A DNA stretch of 34,640 nt from the NCBI GenBank assembly GCA_002104905.1, contig MCFE01000801.1:1-34640 (forward strand), given 5' to 3'. Made by a program: the position numbers and the translations under genes. The notes beneath the pieces are model-generated. The model made no database searches. It was given only the letters and a program-made list of their open reading frames with translations, and had not been told where the DNA came from. The stretch is from Basidiobolus meristosporus CBS 931.73 (taxonomy: Eukaryota; Basidiobolomycota; Basidiobolomycetes; Basidiobolales; Basidiobolaceae). Positions 8,478 to 19,959 of this stretch are shown here, piece after piece. Position 1 is the first letter of the stretch. Each line of letters starts with the position of its first letter.

Positions 8478-9206
8478 GATTTGTTCAGTTGGATAGTGCC
8501 ACATTGAGCCATGAGTGCCAAATGATGCCATAGTGTGCCAGAGAGGCCAAGTAAGCCTATACTTGGCCACAGAGTGTGAAACATAGATCTGTATCTTCAT
8601 GCAAAGCAGCCCCTGTGCTTCACCCAAGATGCAGGAGAAAATCCATTTTTTGACGTTTTTTTGTGGATCAATTTTGTGCAGGATGTGTACAAGCACTAAA
8701 GGATTGAAAAATACATCTGGTACTCAATACCCATGGCACCCTGAATCTAGCTCCTGCGGCTTGTAACATGTCACAAAAATGCATGGCACTATCTTGGTCC
8801 ACTGGTACTATCTGGCTCTATATTTAATTATTTGCCCTGAAGTAAGTTCTATACATAGCACTTATAGTGCCAGATAGTACCAGTGGACCAAGATAGTGCC
8901 ATGAATTCATGTGACATGTTGCAAGCCACAGGAGCTAGATTCAGAGCGCCATGGGTATTGAGCACCTTATGCATGACTTCAATCCTTTTGTGCTCTTACA
9001 CATCCTGCACAGAATTGACCAAAAAAAACGTCAAAAAATGAATTTTCTCCAACACAATGGGTGAAACACAGGGGCAGCTTTGCATGAAGATGCAGAACTA
9101 TGTATCACACTCTGAGGCCAGGTAAATGTTCACTTGGCCTCTCTGGCACACTAGGGCATCATTTGGCACTCATGGCTCAATGTGGCACTATCCAACAAAA
9201 CAAGTC
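8478..9206. mobile_element. 729-bp foldback (palindromic) element
   Basis: Two ~339-bp arms (8478-8816 and 8869-9206) are inverted repeats at nearly 90 percent identity by eye, around a 52-bp spacer. Ends read GATTTGTTCAGTTGGATAG and, inverted, GACTTGTTTTGTTGGATAG. Flanks are TAATA (8473-8477) and TAACA (9207-9211), consistent with a 5-bp target duplication with one C-to-T change. Comparison with R-b (near 18260-18275) shows uninterrupted sequence at the same point, so this is a real insertion. No convincing ORF was found. A second, half-deleted copy is at 21396-21809. Confidence 0.85.
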
Positions 9207-9729
9207 TAACACATGTAGAACACTCAGCATCCCAGGTCTAGGATGCTCCATTGTTACTGCAAAGAAGAAACTCCAGTAGCTCAATGTCCCAGCCAAGTAC
9301 TTGGCCATTTCCCAATGTAATAGCAAAGGAACACCATACAACCTTTGAAGTACAACAAAAGTGCCCAAAGATGATGCTCACAGGAAACCTATTGCAGCAT
9401 GAGAGGGAGAGATTGTGATGTTTATACACAGGCCTAAAAATCAAATTGCATTGATAATCTGTGAAGCCATTGAGTGCATTGATAAGGAGTTGGCTAATAA
9501 TCAAGAGACTATTAGAAGTCTAGCACATCATTGGCTAAAAGCTGGCATATCAAGGGACCATCAGAGACTCTAGGCAAAGCAGAATGTGCTTGGCCTGTTT
9601 CATGAGCATAATCATGGAATCAAGCAAGCAAACAGACCTTGGGCCAGCATTGGAATGCTAAGAAAGTATCTGAACAATAGCAGAAACTATCAAAGGTAGA
9701 AGAACATAGGAATCATGGCTAAAAACCAG

Positions 9730-10350
9730 CAGCTTCCTCAAGATCTTATTACAAGCAGGGCTGAAAGATACAAACAAGTGGCAAAGAAACATTAGGTAGC
9801 CAGAGAAGTGTCAGTAGGCAACAGACAGGCAGTGACAGGCAGGCAAAGACAGGTGCATAGCAAAGCATTTATCAAGGAGGAAACATAGTTCAATACAAGA
9901 AGAACTTAGACACAGTAGCTGTGAAGGAATTGACAGTGATAAGAGCCTGCAGCATTGTGAGGAGCCTGTCACAAATAGGGCTAGAAATTCTAAACAAGCA
10001 GCAAAGTAATGTTATGTTACTGGGATATTGCTGCCTAGGGAGTAGCAGGCAAAAATGGATGCACCAGTGCTGCATCCATCAAGAAGAAAGCTAAGTACAA
10101 TACAAGAAGCACTTGATCATAGTAGGATTGATGGACTTGACAGTAATAAGAACCCAGGGCTTTCTCAGGAGCCTGTCACAAGCAAGGCTGATAGCTTCTA
10201 GTAAGTAGCTAAGAAAAGTTAGGCTTCCATGAGAGTGCTGACAAGGGACAAGCAGGCAAAATCAGATGCCCCAGTAAGGCATTAATCTGGGAGAACACAG
10301 AGTACCATACTTGAAGCACTCAGTCTAAGTAGTAGTGAAGCCCTTGGCAG
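9730..10350 (+). repeat. Three imperfect ~210-bp tandem units inside R-a
   Basis: Landmarks recur about every 207-223 bases, for example GGAGCCTGTCACAA at 9961 and 10168 and a relative near 9738. Similar units occur on the other strand in R-b (17400-17760), so the tandem structure belongs to the accessory ORF, not to this copy alone. Confidence 0.65.
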
Positions 10351-10358
10351 TGATAAAG

Positions 10359-10725
10359 TGATATGATCTACAGCTTAGATATTGAAGTCAGATTGATCTT
10401 TAGTCAAACAATTAGTCATATATTTTGACTATCATTATATCAGTGTTATCTATTAAATCAGTGGCATTAATCAGCAAATGAATCAGCAGATACTTATCAG
10501 ACATAATGTATATACTAATTAGGATCATGTTGGGTGATGATGACACAACCAAATGAGTCATCTGTCACAACCTACATAATATAATACAATTAGTTGGTAA
10601 TTGATCTGGCCAAATGAATATCAGGAGCTGCCTGAACCTCAATAAAAATCAGTTCAGGTCTTAGTGAATACAATACTAGCTAAGCTCTCTATTCCTTTAC
10701 AACTCTTATATCAAAAATTGTAACA
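10359..10725 (+). repeat. E1 5' LTR
   Basis: A 367-bp sequence starting TGATATGATC and ending TTGTAACA. It aligns along its length with the LTRs at 13589 and 15127 but is clearly more diverged than they are from each other, so E1 is older than E2. Confidence 0.88.
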
Positions 10726-10726
10726 T

Positions 10727-10735
10727 TGGCATCAG
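10727..10735 (+). promoter_or_regulatory. Candidate primer binding site of E1
   Basis: TGGCATCAG starts one base after the LTR and differs by one base from TGGTATCAG, the site complementary to the initiator tRNA-Met 3' end. The E2 equivalent (13958) is more degraded. Confidence 0.35.
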
Positions 10736-10784
10736 CAACTACCAGAAACTTCCCTCCTAAAGAAAGTGGAAGCCTCCCCCCATG

Positions 10785-11640
10785 ATGTCAGAAAATCAAG
10801 AACGGATGATTGCTATGCAGCACATCCTAACAGCAACAGTTACTCCAGATTCTTAGCCAGCAGCAACAGGGAATGACTACCATGGTGCAGAACCAGCAAA
10901 ACCATGTCAAGAGTAACTTTAGTGTGAAGGTCAACTAGTACCTTGGTAGAGTCAATGCAAATGTGGGAACTTGGCTCTTCCAGACTGAAGAAGCTCTAAA
11001 GGCTAAGGGCATTGCTCGAGAAAGCAAGTTGCATTATGCAGCCTCTCACCTGGTAGATGCAGCTTTAAGGTGGTACTACAAGAAGATAAGGTAAGCAACC
11101 ATTATGGGATGCTCTACAATCTCTACCTGGGATGAGTTTGTGTCAGAAATTCAATATGCTTTTGAACCTCCACACCAGCCAACACTACTAAGAAGAAAGT
11201 TGAAGACACTCAGACACAAAGGAATAGTTTCAAAGGACATCTATGAATATAGATGTCTACTTGGACAAATTGATAGAATGGACCCCCTGGATCAAGTGGA
11301 ATACATTATTCATGGATTGAAAGAAAGAACTTGTAAGGAAGTGAATTATTGAAGACCTCAGACTATTGAAGATGTCATCAAGATTGTCTTTAACTATGAC
11401 TCAGCTATGTTTAGAGTTGGGAACCCTACAGTGACTAACCAGAGAGGCTACAATCATGATAAAGAGGACAATCAGAGGCAGTACCAATGGAAATAGATAC
11501 TGTGCAGAAGAATCCTACCTCAGAAGAATGTAAGTGGAAAGGACTTTGCTTTAATTGCCACCAGCAAGGACATATTGCAAAGTATTGCCCTCAGAGAAGA
11601 AATGGACACCAAGCATCAAGAAACTTCAGCTATATTGAAG
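10785..11640 (+). pseudogene. E1 gag remnant with CCHC zinc knuckle
   Basis: The frame starts MSENQE, as in E2. The capsid region is readable through WLFQTEEALKAKGI, LHYAASHLVDAALRWYYKKI and the open stretch 11104-11352, the retrotrans_gag pattern. The nucleocapsid knuckle CFNCHQQGHIAKYC (11550-11591) keeps all four zinc ligands (CX2CX4HX4C). TAG stops interrupt near 10849 and 10937, and others follow. Gag would form the virus-like particle and bind element RNA. Confidence 0.85.
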
Positions 11641-13588
11641 CTCTTGAGTGTAGTAACATGGAGGATAAACTCAAAGAAGACTTGGTTCTCACCTTCCATA
11701 TGACAGAAGAGTACCTTTCCCAGATGACCATGAACTCAGGAAAGCTATTATACTTGAATGGAGTTATCAATGTTGTACCTGCCAAGAGTGTGATTGATAT
11801 AGGAGCATTGCATGTGTACATGCCAGAGCAATCTACTTTGACGGCTGCAATCAACTTGGAACCCACCAAATCAGCTTCAGTCTTAAAAGTTGATGGGAAC
11901 TCTCACATAATGAACCGTATTATTCAGCCAGTAAGGATGAAGATCAATGACTATGAAGAAGCCCTACAGGTCTATGTATTGGGGAACAGCAAGTTTGACC
12001 CTGTACTTGGAAAGAGCTGGCTACTTTGTTGTAATTCATCAATCAACTGCACAACCCATGCTACTCAGATCTAGACGGACAACTAGATCTATGAGCTAAT
12101 ACCTGCCATACTGAATCTCAACTTGGTCAATTCCAGTGTGTGTGAAACAAGTAAACTTAGCAAGACACAGTTCTGTAAAGCACGTACAAAAGGCACCCAG
12201 ATGTTCCTCATGGTGGTATTATGGAAGGATTCCTCTACTCTAGCACCCCAGAAGGTCCAGACTCTTTTGAAGGAAAATTCTGACGTATTTCCAGAGGAAC
12301 TTATAAGCCTACCACTAGTCAGAGATGTGGATCATACCATTGACATAGGAGATAGTTCTCCAGTGAGTAAGACACGTAATAGAATGAGTCCATTGGAGTT
12401 GGAAGCAATGAGGATACAAATAAATCAGTTACTGGAGCAAGGATAGATCAGACCCAGCAAGTCATCTTGGGGAGCACCAGTACTCTTTGTGAAAAAATGG
12501 ATGGAACACTCAGGATGTGCATGGACTACAAAGCCCTCAACTCAGTTACTGCAAAGAATACGTACCCCCTACCTTGGATTGATGAGCTTTTGGACCAACT
12601 CAATGGAGCCACTATAATCAGTAATACTGGCCTCATGTCAGGATACAATCAGATTGGGGTGAAGCCAGGAGGCATCCCTTAGATGGCATTCAGGACCAGA
12701 TATGTACATAACAAGTACTTAGTTATGATTTTTAGCCTCACCAATGCCACTGCAACATTCATGGCCCTGATGTACACTGTCTTCCTGGAGTACTTAGACT
12801 AGCTTGTGATAATCTACCTGGATGACATATAGATATACAGCAAGACAGAAGAGGATCACTTGGTGCTTATTGAAAAGGTCCTGACAAAGCTAAGTGTGAA
12901 CAAGCCCTATGGCAAGCTAGCCATGAGTGAATTCTTCAAGGAACATAATGAACATCTGGGACAAATAGTGACTAACACAGGAGTGACCGTAGACCCTAAG
13001 AAGGTTGAAGTTATCAATAATCTGAAGCAGCCCCATAGCTTATCAGAACTCAAATCATTCCTGGGAATGGTTTCCTATTATTGAAGATTTGTCAAGTCCA
13101 ATGTAAGTATTGCAGCCCCTTTAGCTGATATCCTCAAGACAGACAGTGCCTACAAGTGGGACATAGCTTGTGAGACTGTCTTTCAGATGCACAAGAATAA
13201 ACTTGCTAAGCTGCCAAGCTTAAAAATACCCAACTTCAGAAAATAGTTGACTCTGAGCACAGATGCTTCAGATTATGCAATTGGTGGAGTGTTGAGCCAA
13301 GAATACAAGGGAAAGGACTACCAAGTTGCCTTTGAATCCCAGAAACTGAACTCAGTGGAACAAAACTACCTGGAGCCTAAGAAGGAGATGCTAGCTATAA
13401 TACACTGCTTGAAGACATAGAGATGCTATATGGAAGAAGTCAAATTCACTGTAAAGACTGATCATGCCTTGCTCATGTATATAGTTACTCAGACGGTAGA
13501 AGAATTACAAGATGGAGTGAATACATTCAGCAATTTGATCTGGAGATTTTCTACTGCCCTGGGAAAAACAACACAGTTGCTGATGTCT
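11640..13588 (+). pseudogene. E1 pol remnant: protease, reverse transcriptase, RNase H
   Basis: The protease motif is DIG at 11796-11804 in place of the usual D-S/T-G. Reverse transcriptase is readable from about 12280: VDHTIDIG, VKKMDGTLRMCMDYKALNSV (with a frameshift), and the catalytic YLDD intact at 12815-12826. RNase H shows LSTDASDYAIGGVLSQ near 13257. Stops include TAG before MAFRT (CAG to TAG), TAG after YLDDI, TGA after FLGMVSYY (CGA to TGA) and TAG inside LKT-RCYME (TGG to TAG). The coding sequence runs into E2 right after VADV, where the downstream half continues at 15494. Confidence 0.9.
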
Positions 13589-13956
13589 TGTTATGATCTG
13601 CCGCCTGAATGTTTAAGTTAGATCAGTTTTTAGTCAAATCAATTAGTATATGTTTAGGTTATCAGTATATCAGTATTATCTATGAAATCAGTAGCATTAG
13701 TCAGCAAATGAATCAGCAGATCCGTATCAGACAGAAATAGATATACTAAGTAGGATCTTATTGGGTGACAATGATGCAATCAAATGAGTCATCAGCAACA
13801 ACCTACATTAGGAAATACAATTTGTCAGCAATTGATCTGGCAAAATGTGTATAAGGAGCTGCTTGAACCTCAATAAAAATCAGTTCAAGTTTTAGTGAAT
13901 ACAATACTGGCTAAACTCCCTATTCCTCTACAACTCTTATACCAAGACTTGTAACA
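13589..13956 (+). repeat. E2 5' LTR
   Basis: A 368-bp sequence, TGTTATGATC to TTGTAACA. It differs from the 3' LTR at about 11 positions plus one indel by eye, roughly 3 percent, mostly transitions. Confidence 0.92.
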
Positions 13957-14014
13957 TTAGTAGCAGCAAGAACCAGAAACCTCCCTCCTGAAGAAAGAAG
14001 AAACCACCCTCAAG

Positions 14015-14208
14015 ATGTCGGAGAATCAAGAATGGAAGAATGCCATGCAGCAAATCCTGGCCCAACAGCAACAGTTATCCCAGATCCTCAGCCAACAGCA
14101 ACAAGGAATAACTACCATGGCTCAGAGCCAGCAAAGCCCTGTCAAGAGCAACTTTAATGTGAAGGTCAACCGGTACCATGGCAGAGTCAATGAAAACCTG
14201 GGAACTTG
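14015..14208 (+). pseudogene. E2 gag N-terminal fragment
   Basis: MSENQEWKNAMQQILAQQQQ begins a Gln-rich leader that matches E1 gag. The frame ends at TGA straight after NENLGT, at the deletion junction. CTTG at 14205-14208 is present at both parental breakpoints in E1 (10970-10973 and 15901-15904). Confidence 0.85.
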
Positions 14209-15116
14209 AGCCTGCAAGACCATTTGAGAGATGGGGAATTGACTTTATTGGAAGACTGCCAACTACTAGGATATGCAACTGTTAGATCCTAGTAGCTATT
14301 GACCATGCCACTAAATGGCCAGTTGCTAAAGCTGTACCAATAGCCAGTGAACAAGAAGTTGCAAGTTTCATTTACCATGAGATCCTGATGAAGTTTGGAT
14401 GCCCTGTGGAGATCTTATCTAATAGAGGTGCAAACTTTATGGCAAAGATATTAGACGCTTACCTGGAAATGCAGCAGATCAGACACTTGAAAACCTTGGC
14501 ATATCACCCCAGAACTAATGGAGTCACTGAGCGATTTAATGGATTATTTGGAAAAATGCTGACCAAGTATGCAAATGGAGTTGTCAGTAGATGGGATGAG
14601 TATATAGACCAAGCACTCTTTGCATGCAGAGTCAGAGTACACAACACCACCCAGCAATCACCATTTTACTTAGTTTATGGATGTGAACCAAGGATTCCAG
14701 GAGATCTCACACAACCAAAGCTTACAGACACCTTAGAAGATGAACTCAGTCAGCCAAGTAGGCACCAGCAACTGGAACAAAGACGTCAAGAGGCACAGAC
14801 CAAAGTATCTCAAAGTGCAGAAAAGATGAAGCAGAGATTTGATAAGACTATAGGACCAGAAGCATTGACAGTTGGGAACTTTGTATTGCTAAGAAACAAC
14901 ACTTGGAAGAAGTTTGAGCCACAATGGACAGGACCATTCAAGATCATCAGAGAATGTCCATTTGCAACTTACCAACTGGTGGACAAACAAGGCAATATCC
15001 GGGAAGACTTAGTGCATAGGGACAGACTCAAGCGTGCAAGACTTGCTGATAATACTGAACCATCAAGATATTGGTATCACAAGAAAAGAGATTCAGGAGA
15101 ACCCTCTCAGCTTTAG
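14209..15116 (+). pseudogene. E2 integrase core and C-terminal domain
   Basis: It begins with RWGIDFIGRLP, which holds the first catalytic Asp. A TAG near 14283 (probably TGG) breaks the frame, and an unbroken 242-codon stretch follows from 14388. In that stretch SDxGxxF reads SNRGANF, with the second catalytic Asp changed to Asn, while the third acidic residue is kept in HPRTNGVTERF. The C-terminus has FEPQWTGPFKI and ends without a chromodomain. The HHCC zinc domain was lost in the internal deletion. The long clean stretch hints that E2 is young, but the product would be inactive. Confidence 0.85.
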
Positions 15117-15126
15117 TAGGTGAGAA

Positions 15127-15493
15127 TGTTATGATCTGCTGCTTGAATGTTTAAGTTAGATCAGTTTTTAGTCAAATCAATTAGTATATGTTTAGGTTAT
15201 CAGCATATCAGTATTATCTATGAAATCAGTAGCATTAGTCAGCAAATGAATCAGCAGATCCTTATCAGACAGAAATAGATATATTAAGTAGGATCTTATT
15301 GGGTGATGATGATGCAATCAGATGAGTCATCAGCCACAACCTACATTAGAAATACAATTAGTCAGCAATTGATCTGGCAAAATGTGTATAAGGAGCTGCT
15401 TGAACCTCAATAAAAATCAGTTCAAGTTTTAGTGAATACAATACTAGCTAAACTCCCTATTCCTCTACAACTCTTATACCAAGACTTGTAACA
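15127..15493 (+). repeat. E2 3' LTR
   Basis: A 367-bp sequence preceded by the purine-rich AGTAGGTGAGAA. It contains a TATA-like TATAAGG at 15387 and AATAAA at 15409-15414. Confidence 0.92.
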
Positions 15494-16320
15494 GCCTTAC
15501 CAAGTTTAGAACAAGTTGCACTACTCAACTTGGTGTATGAATCAGATTGGCCTAGCCTTTTACCAAAGTACTTGGAGGACCAAGCCATTCCTATTGAGGT
15601 GGATGAAAAGATCAAGAAGAAAATCCAGGATGTTGCCAGCAAATTTGTAGTACAGGATGAAACACTCAACCCAATTTTTGATGGAAGCCCTATTGCCTAT
15701 TGCCCTCATGTTGCTTGCCTGAATTTAATAAATAAGCTACTTGATGGATTTGGACATCATGGTATTGAAGGAGTCTATAGCCTTGGGAAAGCCAGAGCAT
15801 GGTGGCCTAGAATATACCAAGACATTGAGAAGCTAGTGAGAACATGCCCAAATTGCCAAATCAACCAAGGCTAGCCACAGGGAATTGCTGAAATCTTTCC
15901 CTTGTAGCCTGTGAGACCATTGAAAGATGGGGAATTGACTTTATTGGAAGACTGCCAACCACCAGGAAATGCAACAGTTGGATTCCATTAGCAATTGACC
16001 ATGTCACTAAATGGCCAGTGGCTGAAGCAGTACCTGTAGCCAGTGAACAAGAAGTTGCAAGTTTCATCTACCATGAGAACCTTGTCAAGTTTGGATGCCC
16101 TGTAGAGATTTTATCCAACAAAGAAGCAAACTCTATGGCAAAACATTGGAAGCTTACTTAGAAATGCAGCACATCAGACCCTTGAAAACCTTAGTGTATT
16201 TACCTAGAACTAATGGAGTCACCAAGCAGTTTAATGGACTATTTGGAAAAATGCTGACCAAGTATGCAAATGGAGCTGTTAGTAGATTGGATGAGTATAT
16301 AGACCCAGTGCTTTTTGCTT
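15494..16320 (+). pseudogene. E1 integrase, downstream half after E2
   Basis: It continues E1 pol with SLEQVALLNLVYESDWPSLL, then the zinc-binding HHG and CPNCQ (15748-15874), then the core: WGIDFIGRLP with a frameshift, and SNKEANS where the second catalytic Asp is again Asn. It ends at DEYIDPVLFAY, where family similarity stops at about 16320. Stops include TAG at 15873 and another near 15906. Confidence 0.87.
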
Positions 16321-16774
16321 ATTGAATGGTGCACTTTAAGGGAGTTACTTGATGAGTGTGAGCTTTGGCTTAATATTGGTCTTGGGTATAGGGACTTTTA
16401 TAGGCCAGTATAGCTTGAAATTAGGTTACAACTGCTGTTGGAAAGGAAATACACTGATTTGTATGCATGAAGTGAGAGCATTATTTGAGTTAGGAAGTAG
16501 GAGTGTGAATTGAGGCAATAGCCAGTCAATATACACAAACACAGGAGCTGACTGAGTGTTTGGGATTGGAAAGTGAGAGATAATGTAGTGGGCCAATAGA
16601 AAGCCACTTATTTATAGTTGTGCTGAAAAGTTTTGCCAAGTTTCTTGTTGAATATGGGGTGTAATCTTTTTTGACTGTGTTTGCAAAGTGTCCTCAGCAC
16701 ATCAATTCCTCTTGGTCATGGGCTTTGAGTTTTATGATGGCCATTTGACAGGTTCATCACAGCTATATCCTAAG

Positions 16775-18690
16775 TTCCTCAACTGGCTGAGCTTCCAACT
16801 CTTGAAAAACAGCTCCTCTCTTGTTAGTAGTTCTTCTTGACTATTGTGGTATTTACATATATCTAGTTTGACAACTTTCATTAGAGAGAATTACAGCTTC
16901 TTTATCTTGCTTCTCTGTCTCTGGCTTGGGTGGACTTTTCTCTTTCACCTTTACATTTACAACTACCAATTGAACCCCAGATTTCACAAAAACTTAGTCA
17001 GAATTTTTCATCACAATGAGACATAAGAGGCAGTTGATTGGTCCTCTGACAATTTTCCCACTTTGTCTGTCAGTGGGATCTGCACTTTCTCTACAATGGA
17101 GGGACTGGAGGCAGTGGTACAAATTGCTTTTCTCTGCAAGCCCATCTACCTTGCCATAGTGTAGCTCAACTGGCTACACTTCCAACTCTTGATGAAACAG
17201 CCGGTTTCTAGTTTATAATTACTCTAGGCTGTGATGGCATGCAGCCTGTTCTGGGCTGACAGAATTAATTGGTGAGAACTGCAGCTCTTTTCTGATGCTT
17301 TCCTCTCTCTGGCTTGCATAGACCTTTTTCTCTTTACCTTTACCTTTATCACTACAAAGTCTTTCACTACCACTTTGACTGAGTACTTTTGAAATGGAAC
17401 TCTGTTTTCTCCTTGAAGAATACTACACTGATGCATACTTTTTTGCCTCCTCATCCCTTGCTGGCACTCTGCCAGCAAAATGATGATTCTTAGCTACTTG
17501 CTCAAACTATCAGCCCTGCTTGCAACAGGCTTCTGAGAAAGCGGTGGATTTCACCATGGTCAAGTCCTTTACTACTATTGTGGCCAAGTGCTTCTTGTAT
17601 TGAGCTACATTTTCTCCTTGATGAATGCTGCACCAATGCATCTGTTTCTGCCCGCCTGTCTCTTACTGGCACTTTTCTGGCTACCTGATGTTTCTTTTCC
17701 ACTTGTTTGGAGCTTTCAGCCCTAAGTGACAGGCTCTTTTGGAAGCCACTGGTTTTTAGCCATAGCACCCTTGTTCTTCTGCCTTTGATAGTTTCTGCTA
17801 TTCTTGAGATACCTTCTAAGCACTCCAATGCTGTCCCAAAATCCATTTGCTTGCTTGAATCCAGGATAATGCTTATTAATCAGGTCAAGCACAATCTACT
17901 TGGCCTTGTGTTCTTGATGGTCCCATAGTATGCTGGCTTTAAGGTGATGCCATGCCAGACTTCCATTAGCCTCTTTTATATTAGCCTACTCTTCATCATT
18001 GCACTCAATGGCTTCACAGATCTTTATGTTGTTTCATTTCTAGGCTTGGGCACAAGCACCATAGTGTCTCCCTCCCATACTGTCATAGGTTTTTCTGTGA
18101 TCTTTATCTTTGAGAACTGCAGTTGTGCTTCAAAGGCTATACCATGTTCCTCTGCTGTTACATTAGGAAATGGCCCAGTACCTAGATGTGATATTGTACT
18201 ACTTGATTTCTTCTTTGCAGCACAGATACTGGAATCTCTACCTTGGATGTTGATTGCTCCACATGTGTTATCTGCTCATCCTGTTTTTGGACTATTTCCT
18301 GACTCCTCTTGGCCATTGCATCTATCCTATCAGCCACTGCATCTAGTTGCTTTGGTATAAGCTGACAACATACTTGCTAATACTGGTGGCAGTGATGTTA
18401 TGATGGTCACTTGCTGGTCTTCAACCAAGAGTTCTACATTTGCTACATTCTCATCTGCCTGAGCATCCTGGTCAGCTTGCAGCTCTCCAGAGGATCTAGT
18501 TGGCCTACTGACTGGGAGACTGAGGAGTCCTCATTATTACCTTCAGGGGGCACACTGTCTGCATGGTCTTTTTGGATGTATCCCTGCTTGTTGCACTGAG
18601 TTTCAAAGCAAGCTGTTGTCCAACTGTTCTTCTGCTGATGGTAACAGTGGGTTTGGTTGGGAATCTGACAACTTTACAATATTTTTGGGC
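16775..18690 (-). pseudogene. R-family accessory protein remnant (R-b)
   Basis: Read on the minus strand from about 18690: ADENVANVELLVEDQQVTI, then a probable coiled-coil region with RIDAMAKRSQEIVQKQDEQI, a middle region with VWEGDTMVLVPKPRN, then SRNYQR-type sequence and tandem basic units such as KKHQVARKVPVRDRRA with SSRRKCSSIQEALG. A second, Lys-rich repeat pair (16775-17000 and 17160-17390) follows at the C-terminal side. Frames are broken, but conservation between three copies shows that it was coding. The product is unknown; a DNA-binding partner of the transposase is plausible from position and charge. Confidence 0.55.
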
Positions 18691-19084
18691 GTGTATATGG
18701 AAGTAAGTTAGGCCAAAGGGGAAATAGTGTTACATACATGTGTGTATGTGGTGCCACAACTTTACTTAAAATGCTTACTAGGGTGTGACATTTTTGATTG
18801 TATATTCATGTAGGTGCAATGTCTCAGGTATAGGACAGTCTAAAGTTCACATGAGTGTTGACAAAAAGTGATATCATAGTGTTCTGTTGTGAGTGTCAAA
18901 CTGTTTACCCCATGGAGAAGACTGCTCTGATTCAATGCCATTACAGAAGAGAAAAATGATCATGTGGCTATTGTAACAAGCCACTCAGTCATGAAGCATG
19001 CAGATAGCATCAGAAATAGCATTTACAGCTTTTACGCAAGGAGTTTGTGATGGGATTTGAGAGGCTATACTACAAACATAAAGC

Positions 19085-19330
19085 TGCACATGTAGATCTC
19101 TGCCACTACTGTATCCATTCCCTACTCATTCTTGCTTGGTGTGTGGAGAATATTGGGCCTTGCTTCACCTTATGGGAGTTTCCTATGGAGCAGATATGTG
19201 GGGAGATAGGAAGATGAGTCAAGTTTCAGGTACTACCATGTTCAAGTCTCAGCAAGAATTTTACCTTTAAGTCCATCATGGATGTGATGAGTTGGCACAT
19301 GGATGACAGCCAGGAAGAGTTGGAAAATAC
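19085..19330 (+). pseudogene. Tnp2-like transposase C-terminal scrap (R-b)
   Basis: This stretch matches 24540-24765 of R-c and is the only part of the transposase left in R-b after the internal deletion. It is read only by comparison and has many stops. Confidence 0.5.
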
Positions 19331-19959
19331 TGAGGGCAGATATGCACATGGACACATCTATACCTTTAGGATTAAGAAGCTAAGCAGCCCCAATGCATGG
19401 GTCATAATTTAAATAATGCAAAGCTGGGTTGGGTGCAACTAGCAACTAATTTTTATTAGGATAACTTTACCAAAGTATGCCAGGCTTCTATTGGTCACAA
19501 GCCAGCTTCTACACCATTCAATACAGAATTTATGGGGACTACATTCCAGCAGGGAGAAGGAATATATAGATACAATTCTCAACTTAGTGGTGTCTTAACA
19601 AAAGTATTTGCTGGATACAGCATCCTTTGAGATGACAATGTACTAAAGCATCCAAAGTCAAAACAACTGTAAACTTCACCAGCAGGGACTTGATAAGAAT
19701 GCAGCTGTGGTCAATAGTTACAAAGACAGAAAAGTATCTTTGTCTGAACAAAAATAAACTTGGGTGAAAGTTAGCCAGTTTATGGGATATTACTGATCAA
19801 GTAAGACAAATAGGATAAAACTAAAAAAAGGGTAGTAGAAAAATAGGGAAGTAGAAAACATGGGAATGGGCACATCTGACAGTGGGTGTGCACATATGTA
19901 GAGGTAAGTATGCAGGAGGTCATAGTTTTTTTACTAGAACTATGTGTGGAATACCCATA

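Larger units (their letters stand above)
7932..10358 (+). mobile_element. R-a: partial copy of Tnp2-like transposon (accessory-ORF half)
   Basis: Apart from the 729-bp insert at 8478-9206, this is the reverse complement of R-b between about 17340 and 18920. The order is kept and divergence is substantial. It contains the decayed accessory ORF in plus orientation and no transposase region. Its left end abuts the Copia LTR and its right end abuts the Gypsy E1 5' LTR, so both retroelements probably landed in it. Confidence 0.8.
8041..10358 (+). pseudogene. R-family accessory protein remnant (R-a)
   Basis: A decayed coding region, recognised by comparison with the R-b and R-c copies. Readable pieces are ADENVAN near 8270, EAIECIDKELANNQETIRSL from about 9459, LRKYLNNSRNYQR near 9670, and a basic region made of three imperfect ~210-bp tandem units (about 9730-10350) resembling the KKH-VA-KVPVRD units elsewhere. 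The foldback element at 8478-9206 and many stops interrupt it. In CACTA transposons a second, DNA-binding protein accompanies the transposase; such a role here is inference from position and basic charge. I recognise no domain. Confidence 0.5.
13589..15493 (+). mobile_element. E2: internally deleted non-autonomous Gypsy element with both LTRs
   Basis: It has two 367-368-bp LTRs, the first ~250 bp of the gag region, and the integrase core to the pol end. About 3.0 kb of gag, protease, reverse transcriptase, RNase H and integrase N-terminus is missing relative to E1. It lies between GTCT (13585-13588) and GCCT (15494-15497), a 4-bp target duplication with one C/T difference. The interrupted E1 reading continues in phase across it (VADA then LPSLEQ). 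It must have been mobilised by enzymes from another copy. Confidence 0.92.
10359..16320 (+). mobile_element. Ty3/Gypsy element E1, decayed, 3' end lost, interrupted by E2
   Basis: 5' LTR (10359-10725), gag with zinc knuckle, protease, reverse transcriptase and RNase H to 13588, then E2 (13589-15493), then the integrase zinc domain and core to about 16320. The sequence stops matching the family there, so the integrase C-terminus and 3' LTR are gone. Domain order (reverse transcriptase, RNase H, integrase) is that of Ty3/Gypsy. It sits at the broken right end of R-a. Confidence 0.92.

Noticed and set aside
16844-17026. 60-codon hydrophobic open frame resembling a membrane protein
   Set aside because: It lies antisense to the Lys-rich part of the R accessory ORF, and reverse reading of Lys-rich codons gives Phe/Leu-rich sequence.
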